64,000 bases of DNA from assembly GCF_019697375.1 (NCBI RefSeq), contig NZ_JAHCDI010000001.1, positions 103,722 through 167,721 of the forward strand, given 5' to 3'. The notes below the pieces were generated by a model that saw only the letters and a program-made list of their open reading frames with translations, ran no database searches and was not told where the DNA came from. Of this stretch, positions 59,578-64,000 are shown one piece after another (positions within the stretch are counted from its first letter, which is position 1; the number at the start of each line of letters is the position of its first letter). The position numbers were made by a program, and so were the translations under genes. The stretch comes from Micromonospora tarapacensis (GTDB lineage Bacteria > Actinomycetota > Actinomycetes > Mycobacteriales > Micromonosporaceae).

Positions 59578-59835
59578 CTACCGTTCGAGGCGCCTGGTGG
59601 TGCACTCGGATTGCCAGGTGCGGAGGGCGTGTTTGAGGCGGCGGTTCTCCTCCCGCACCTGGTCGCGCTGCCGGGTACGCTCCCCCATCTCGTACGCGAG
59701 CCGGTGCAGCAGGGCGTCGACCTCCTCGGGCCGGTAGCCGCGCCGGCCCAGCGGCGTGCGGGGCAGCTCGACGGCGGCGAGCCGGTCGGGGGTGAACGGG
59801 CCGGTCAGCGCGTTGCGGCTGTGGTAGACGCCCAT
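59578..59835 (-). CDS. Small DivIVA-domain protein
   Basis: 85 residues. RRGYRPEEVDALLHRLAYEMGE is the DivIVA N-terminal type element (normally RGLDPAEV), followed by a coiled coil ending LKHALRTWQSECTTRR, a motif common in actinobacterial DivIVA-like proteins. The ATG overlaps the stop of the upstream globin-reductase gene by one base, so the two are co-translated. Last gene of the globin-like operon. Role unknown. Confidence 0.7.
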   Translation of the reverse strand: MGVYHSRNALTGPFTPDRLAAVELPRTPLGRRGYRPEEVDALLHRLAYEMGERTRQRDQVREENRRLKHALRTWQSECTTRRLER

Positions 59836-60767
59836 CAGCAGCCGAACTCGCGGGCAACGTGGAGCCGGCCGACGGGCAGGCCGGCGGCGGGCAGCCGCCG
59901 ACGGGCCGCAGTGAGCATGGCCGGCGGACCGCACACGTAGACCTCCTGAACGGCCCGGTAGTGGTGGAGGGCGAGCGTGAGGGCGTCCCCCCGCCCGGCC
60001 GGTGTCGCGGCGACCTGTTCGACCAGGGCGCGCAGCGGCGCGAGCCCGGTGCCCCGGCGACCAGCAGCAGATCCGCGCGGGATTCCGGGTCGAGCCGCAG
60101 CCCGGTGTCGCCCGGCGGGCCGAGCCAGAGCGGGTCGCCGGGGCGTACCGCGTGGACGAGCGCGCGGGAGACGGCGGCGACGGCTCGGACGTGGAACTCC
60201 AGGGTTCCGTCGGGGCGGGGCGCGTTGGCCGGCGAGTACCAGCGCCACCGGCCGGGCCAGCGTTCGGTGCTGACCGGCACCGCCTGGCCGGGCCGGAACG
60301 GCAGCCGCCGCCACGGGCGCACGGTCAGGATGGCGATGTCTTCGGCTGCCCGGTGATGCTCGATGACCTCGGCGGGCCACCAGGCCGGGCCGTCGCCGGC
60401 CCGCTCGGCGGCGCCGGTCACCGCTGCCGACGCCTGCCGCGCGGCTCGGTCCCACATCGCCCGCCAGCTCCGGCGTCCACGGCAGGTTCCGGGCAACAGT
60501 GCCGGTCAGCGCCGCCTCGATGATGCGCTGGTGCGGCAGCAGCCGATAACGGCGGTACGCCCGGCCGAGCACCGCCAGCAGCGCCGCCCGCCCCGCCGGG
60601 TCGTCGCCGCCGCTGGCCAGCCGCCCCAGCGCGGCGAGGAGCAGCCCCGCCGCCCGCTCCGGCAGCAGCCCTGGACGACGGTCCTCGACCGCGTACCAGA
60701 ACTGGTCGGCGGCCTGGCGGGCGTACCGCATGGTGAGCGTCCACGACGCGGCCAGCGCGGCGGTCAC
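59835..60767 (-). CDS. Globin-like / FAD oxidoreductase fusion, degenerate
   Basis: N-terminal globin-like helical domain (residues 1-105) fused to a ferredoxin-reductase-type FAD domain: the order of flavohemoglobins. The stretch LLAVLGRAYRRYRLLPH aligns by eye with LGRDHRKYGV of such globins, with Tyr71 where the proximal His is expected. FAD motif RWYSPANAP, NAD motif GGTGLAPLRALVEQ and CGPPAML are kept, but only about 30 residues separate the last two instead of 75-90, so part of the NAD domain is missing. Frame changes near 60455-60475 and 60052-60055. GTG overlaps the upstream stop (GTGA). Confidence 0.6.
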   Translation of the reverse strand: MTAALAASWTLTMRYARQAADQFWYAVEDRRPGLLPERAAGLLLAALGRLASGGDDPAGRAALLAVLGRAYRRYRLLPHQRIIEAALTGTVARNLPWTPELAGDVGPSRAAGVGSGDRRRRAGRRRPGLVARRGHRASPGSRRHRHPDRAPVAAAAVPARPGGAGQHRTLARPVALVLAGQRAPPRRNPGVPRPSRRRRLPRARPRGTPRRPALARPAGRHRAAARPGIPRGSAAGRRGTGLAPLRALVEQVAATPAGRGDALTLALHHYRAVQEVYVCGPPAMLTAARRRLPAAGLPVGRLHVAREFGC

Positions 60768-61126
60768 GAGCCGGCCTCGTCGGCGAAGGCCCGCCGCGCC
60801 GCCGCCACCGCGCCGACCGGCACGCCGAGCGCCCCCAACACCCCGCCCAGGTAGTCGACCACCCGCCGATGCTGCGCCTCGGTCAAACCCAGGCCGCGCC
60901 ACGCCCCGACCGCCGGCCGGACCAGATCGCCGGCCGGTCCGCCGAGCGCCACCGTGAGGGTCAGCGCCAGGTGCCCGGCGAGCCGGGCCCGATCAACCCC
61001 GACGAGGTACGGCGCCAGCTCCGCGTCCGCCGCCACCACCCCCAGCCACCGCGCCACCGCGTCCCGCACCAGCTCCGGCCCGGCCACACCCTCCATCGGG
61101 TACGCCCCGAGCCCGGTCACAACCAC
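60764..61126 (-). CDS. Truncated-hemoglobin-like protein lacking the proximal His
   Basis: 120 residues. AAD-AELAPYLVGVDRARLAGH and LTVALGGPAG match group 1 truncated hemoglobins, as does GLGLTEAQHRRVVDYL followed by LGALGVP. In the family the residue before the GLT turn region (AHxxLGIT) is the proximal His; here it reads GAWRGLGLT, with Trp76 in that place. The B10 Tyr position also appears to be Leu28. Heme binding as in ordinary globins is therefore doubtful. GTG start at 61126; coupled to both neighbours. Confidence 0.6.
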   Translation of the reverse strand: MVVTGLGAYPMEGVAGPELVRDAVARWLGVVAADAELAPYLVGVDRARLAGHLALTLTVALGGPAGDLVRPAVGAWRGLGLTEAQHRRVVDYLGGVLGALGVPVGAVAAARRAFADEAGS

Positions 61127-61233
61127 ACCCTCGCGTCCGGGTCACCGGCCGCGACCAGCTCCCGCACGGGTACCGCCGCCGCCTTATCACTGACCGCCAC
61201 CACCACCGGAGCGTCATGCAGCACCGCCGCCAT
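61117..61233 (-). CDS. Possible 38-aa protein at the head of the globin-like operon
   Basis: ATG at 61233 gives MAAVLHDAPVVVAVSDKAAA and 18 more residues, ending DARVWL; its stop overlaps the next start by ten bases. Two hydrophobic strands are visible. Good codon bias and the coupling suggest a real small gene. No family recognised. Confidence 0.4.
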   Translation of the reverse strand: MAAVLHDAPVVVAVSDKAAAVPVRELVAAGDPDARVWL

Positions 61234-61502
61234 GGAGAGCCCTTCCGCCGAGATCGAGAGTTGGAGCGGGCGGGGACGGCGGCGACGCGTACGGGGAAAC
61301 GCCCCACCGGAGCCCAGCACCCGCCCCGGGCCATACGTCAAGGCTGACGGCAACCACAGTCAGCAACATGACCGCCAGCAAGTGGCCGATATTCGTTCAG
61401 GACAGAAAGGGGTTATCGATATGCACGGCACGTATACCGGCCAGTCGCGCAACGAGTTGAATAGGTAGGCTCAACAGACCACGACGGAGGAGCCGCCCAG
61501 CA
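61234..61502. other. Divergent region before the truncated regulator
   Basis: No gene supported. From about 61330 onward the sequence is lower in G+C and should carry the divergent promoters. The short repeat GTTGA / TCAAC flanks AATAGGTAGGC just before the plus-strand gene. Confidence 0.45.
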
Positions 61503-62657
61503 ATGGCGAGGACCCCGCGCACGGAAACGACCTGCCCTCGCTGCGGCGGACGGCTTGCCCGCGACAACACCACCGGCCGATGTGGACCATGTACGGCCGC
61601 CGAACGCGATCGGCTCGTCGTCCCACCGGCCCTGCCGACCAGCTTCTGGGACCATGAGCCGATTCAGCAGGCGCTGAGAGCCCGCCACTTGGGTTTGGTC
61701 ATCCGGGCTTACCGATGCCATCCCTACCACGGCCGTCAGCCTCTGCCACAAGAGCCCGTGGCCCGCTGGTTCGGTATCTCGCAAGCGCAGCTCAGCAGAG
61801 TCGAGAGCGGGCCACCAATCGTCCACCTCGATCGTCTCGGTCGCTGGGCACAGCTTCTACAAATCCCTGCCCACCTGCTGTGGTTCAAGCTGCCCCTCGG
61901 AGGCGACTCCGGAGATGCCGCCGATCGCGTCGAGGCTGAGCGACCCAACGCCAAGGCGACAGGACGCCGGCCGTTCGCCACTGCCCAGCGGGCTCCCACT
62001 TGGAGGAGGGTGCACGGCCAACAGCCGCCGTCGCGGGACGCCCACCTACACTTCGTGCACTCGATCCGGATGACCGATCGCCGCGTCGGCGGTGGACACC
62101 TGTACGCCACCGTGACTGCCTATCTCTCCCAGGGGGTCGCCCTGCCGCAACTGGGTCGAGACACGACCGGCAACAAGCAGATGATCGCCGTTGTCGCCTC
62201 GCTCAACGAGATGGCCGGGTGGATGGCGCATGATGCTGGTGCCGCTGAACCGGCCCGCCGGCACCTCGGCGATGCCCTTTCTATGGCCGTCCAGAGCGGG
62301 GATCATCAGCTTGCCGCACAGGTGTGCGCGGGCCTCAGCCACCTCGCGGGACATCACGGCGACGCCGACCAGGCGGTCTCCTACGCCCGAACCGGCCTGG
62401 CGCGACTCAGGCAGGCTCCGCCGCACGGTCGACTCCGAGCGCGGCTCCTGGCGATGCAGGCACGAGGCTTCGCTATCGCCGGTCGACCACTCGAAGCAAC
62501 AAGATCACTCGCCGACGCGGAGGCAACTCTGCACCGACCGACCACGACGGCATCCGAGTGGCTGAGTCCTTTCGACTCCACCTCATTTGCTATCGAGGCT
62601 GCCCGCTGTTTCCTACGAATCGGTGACCTGTCCGAGGCCAGGGCTCAGGCAAGGTAG
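61503..62657 (+). pseudogene. Zn-ribbon / HTH / TPR-type regulator cut by an insertion sequence
   Basis: N-terminal four-Cys zinc ribbon (CPRCGG, then CGPC), then an XRE-type HTH (VARWFGISQAQLSRVESG near residue 85) and helical repeats that look like TPRs (EPARRHLGDALSMAVQSGDHQ, DADQAVSYARTGLARL). Such proteins in Streptomyces and relatives usually continue for 30-60 more residues. Here the frame enters the inverted repeat of an IS at 62640, and the last residues RAQAR and the TAG come from the IS. Lost C-terminal part lies beyond 64000, if present. Confidence 0.75.
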
Positions 62658-62658
62658 C
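62640..62658. repeat. Left terminal inverted repeat of the IS
   Basis: AGGGCTCAGGCAAGGTAGC; pairs perfectly with 63982-64000. The upstream gene's new stop codon (62655-62657) is inside it. Confidence 0.9.
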
Positions 62659-62730
62659 GGAATGCCCGGTGTGAGTGTCTTGGGCGGACACTCCTGATCA
62701 TGGTGAGATGAGGCCGGGCGCGGTCTCTCG

Positions 62731-63969
62731 GTGATCATTCAGGTGTCGAGGCTGAGATGGATCAATCGAGGACCGCGCCCGTTGGGATCATCATCGCTGA
62801 TCGGTGTGCTGGCTGTGCACGCGGATCAGGTCGCAGTGTCGTTGCCTGCTTCGTGCCGGGCGAGTCTGGTCGAGGCGTTGGCCGTGGTGCCGGACCGGCG
62901 TGATCGGCGGGGTGTGGTGCATCCGCTCGCCGGGGTCCTGGCCACCGCGGTCGCAGTGGTGCTGGCCGGAGCCCGTTCAGCTGCTGCGGTCGCGGAGTGG
63001 GCGGCCGACGCTCCGCAGCCGGTGCTGGCCGGGCTCGGCGTGTGGCGTGATCCGCTCACGGGACGGCATCGGGCGCCGGACGAGTCGACCTTCCGCAGGA
63101 TTCTGGCCGGTGTCGACGCTGACGCCCTGGACGACACGGTCGGCCGGTGGATCATCGCGTCCCAGGCGGCGGCGGACAACCACCGGCGGGTGTACAGCGT
63201 GGACGGCAAGACGTTGCGCGGCAGCGGCCCGGCCGGCGGCCAGGTGCATCTGCTCGCCGTGCTGGACCAGCACACCGGCGCCGTCCTCGGCCAGGTCGAT
63301 GTGGACGGCAAAACGAACGAGCTGACCCGGTTCCGGCCGCTGCTGGAGCCACTCGACCTTGCCGGGGTGATCGTCACCGCCGACGCGCTGCACACCCACC
63401 GCGAGCACGCCCACTGGCTGGCCGACGACAAGAAAGCCGCCTACGTCTTCACGGTAAAGAAGAATCAGCCGCGTCTGTATCGGCAGCTCAAGGCCATACC
63501 CTGGGCGAAAATCCCGGTTCAGGACGAGACCGGCAACCGCGGACACGGACGATACGACATCCGCCGCCTGCAAGTGGTCACCTGCACCGGCACGCTCGCC
63601 TTGGACTTCCCGCACGCCGTGCAAGCCTTACGGATCCGGCGCCGCCGGTTGAACCTCAGTACCGGCCGATGGTCCACCGTCACCGTCTACGCGATCACCA
63701 ACCTGACCGTAGCCCAGGTCGGCCCCGCCGACCTGGCCGACGCGTTGCGCGGACACTGGGCGATCGAGATTCTGCACCACATCCGTGACACCACCTACGC
63801 CGAAGACGCCAGCCGCATCCGCACCGGTAACGCGCCGCGTGTCATGGCCACCCTGCGAAACACCGCGATCAGCCTGCTCCGCTTGGCCGGCATCACCACG
63901 ATCGCGAAAGCCCTCCGGCGTAATAGCCGAAACCCCTACCGACCACTACAACTACTCGGAATAACGTGA
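62731..63969 (+). CDS. ISAs1 family transposase
   Basis: 412-residue DDE transposase. N-terminal associated domain ([27 protein letters not shown]), then the catalytic region: first Asp in [11 protein letters not shown] near residue 157, second in [16 protein letters not shown] near 213, and Glu in [22 protein letters not shown] near 348. The [11 protein letters not shown] and RDTTYAEDA blocks are typical of ISAs1. GTG at 62731 opens the frame; the conserved part begins near [10 protein letters not shown], so a later start is possible. Intact, so probably active. Confidence 0.9.
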   Translation: MIIQVSRLRWINRGPRPLGSSSLIGVLAVHADQVAVSLPASCRASLVEALAVVPDRRDRRGVVHPLAGVLATAVAVVLAGARSAAAVAEWAADAPQPVLAGLGVWRDPLTGRHRAPDESTFRRILAGVDADALDDTVGRWIIASQAAADNHRRVYSVDGKTLRGSGPAGGQVHLLAVLDQHTGAVLGQVDVDGKTNELTRFRPLLEPLDLAGVIVTADALHTHREHAHWLADDKKAAYVFTVKKNQPRLYRQLKAIPWAKIPVQDETGNRGHGRYDIRRLQVVTCTGTLALDFPHAVQALRIRRRRLNLSTGRWSTVTVYAITNLTVAQVGPADLADALRGHWAIEILHHIRDTTYAEDASRIRTGNAPRVMATLRNTAISLLRLAGITTIAKALRRNSRNPYRPLQLLGIT

Positions 63970-63981
63970 AACAGACAAAGG

Positions 63982-64000
63982 GCTACCTTGCCTGAGCCCT
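63982..64000. repeat. Right terminal inverted repeat of the IS
   Basis: GCTACCTTGCCTGAGCCCT, at the very end of the window. Confidence 0.9.

Larger units (their letters stand above)
62640..64000 (+). mobile_element. ISAs1-type insertion sequence (about 1.36 kb)
   Basis: A perfect 19-base terminal inverted repeat: AGGGCTCAGGCAAGGTAGC at 62640-62658 and its reverse complement at 63982-64000. The transposase lies between. The right end coincides with the window edge, so a target duplication cannot be tested and one or two more bases may belong to the repeat. Confidence 0.9.

Overview
This window (about 72% G+C by eye, strong G/C preference in third codon positions) reads as chromosome of an actinobacterium of the family Micromonosporaceae, most likely Micromonospora or a close relative. 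Reasons: the division and cell wall (dcw) gene order, the MurT/GatD pair divergent from mraZ, a glycosylated-carotenoid gene set of the Salinispora sioxanthin kind, the imuA-imuB-dnaE2 cassette, and a gene neighbourhood (GGPP synthase, Rv2175c-like regulator, Ser/Thr kinase, class II DAHP synthase) also seen around Rv2172c-Rv2178c of Mycobacterium tuberculosis.

Layout. 1-12864 (minus strand): dcw cluster mraZ-rsmH-ftsL-ftsI-murE-murF-mraY-ftsW-murG-murC (murC runs off the left edge); murD is missing from its usual place between mraY and ftsW. 13204-15889 (plus): murT-gatD (lipid II amidation) and a TVP38-type membrane protein. 16167-19190 (minus): leuS behind a leucine-codon leader peptide and terminator. 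19529-24365 (plus): MoxR ATPase, DUF58 and transglutaminase operon. 24402-29437: NTF2-like protein, TetR regulator, DUF3040 protein, DNA polymerase IV, phosphodiesterase-like protein and methyltransferase. 29504-36350 (minus): an SOS box, a HEPN-domain gene and the mutasome imuA-imuB-dnaE2. 36575-44839: carotenoid genes (CrtA-like, GNAT, CruF, glycosyltransferase, desaturase), a CDP-alcohol phosphatidyltransferase, metF, an XRE regulator and GGPP synthase. 44910-50857: Rv2175c-like regulator, PASTA kinase, endonuclease IV, threonine aldolase and DAHP synthase. 50945-57400: a lipoprotein, a secreted CBM2-GH18 chitinase and a proVWX glycine betaine importer. 57463-64000 is accessory: GNAT genes, a PIN toxin/antitoxin pair, a four-gene operon of globin-like proteins that appear to lack their heme-binding histidines, a Zn-ribbon/HTH regulator cut off by an ISAs1-type insertion sequence, and that element, which ends at the window edge.

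A strong technical theme is that about fifteen single-base losses, nearly all in runs of C or G, break otherwise well-conserved genes (ftsI, gatD, the TVP38 gene, the transglutaminase, dnaE2, imuB, imuA, the carotenoid desaturase, a GNAT gene and the globin-reductase). Restoring one base at each site gives a length divisible by three and the expected protein. Uncorrected homopolymer errors are the simplest explanation, so these genes are annotated full length with the break positions noted. Many genes also carry a TANNNT -10 box 6-8 bases before a GTG or ATG start, which indicates frequent leaderless transcription.
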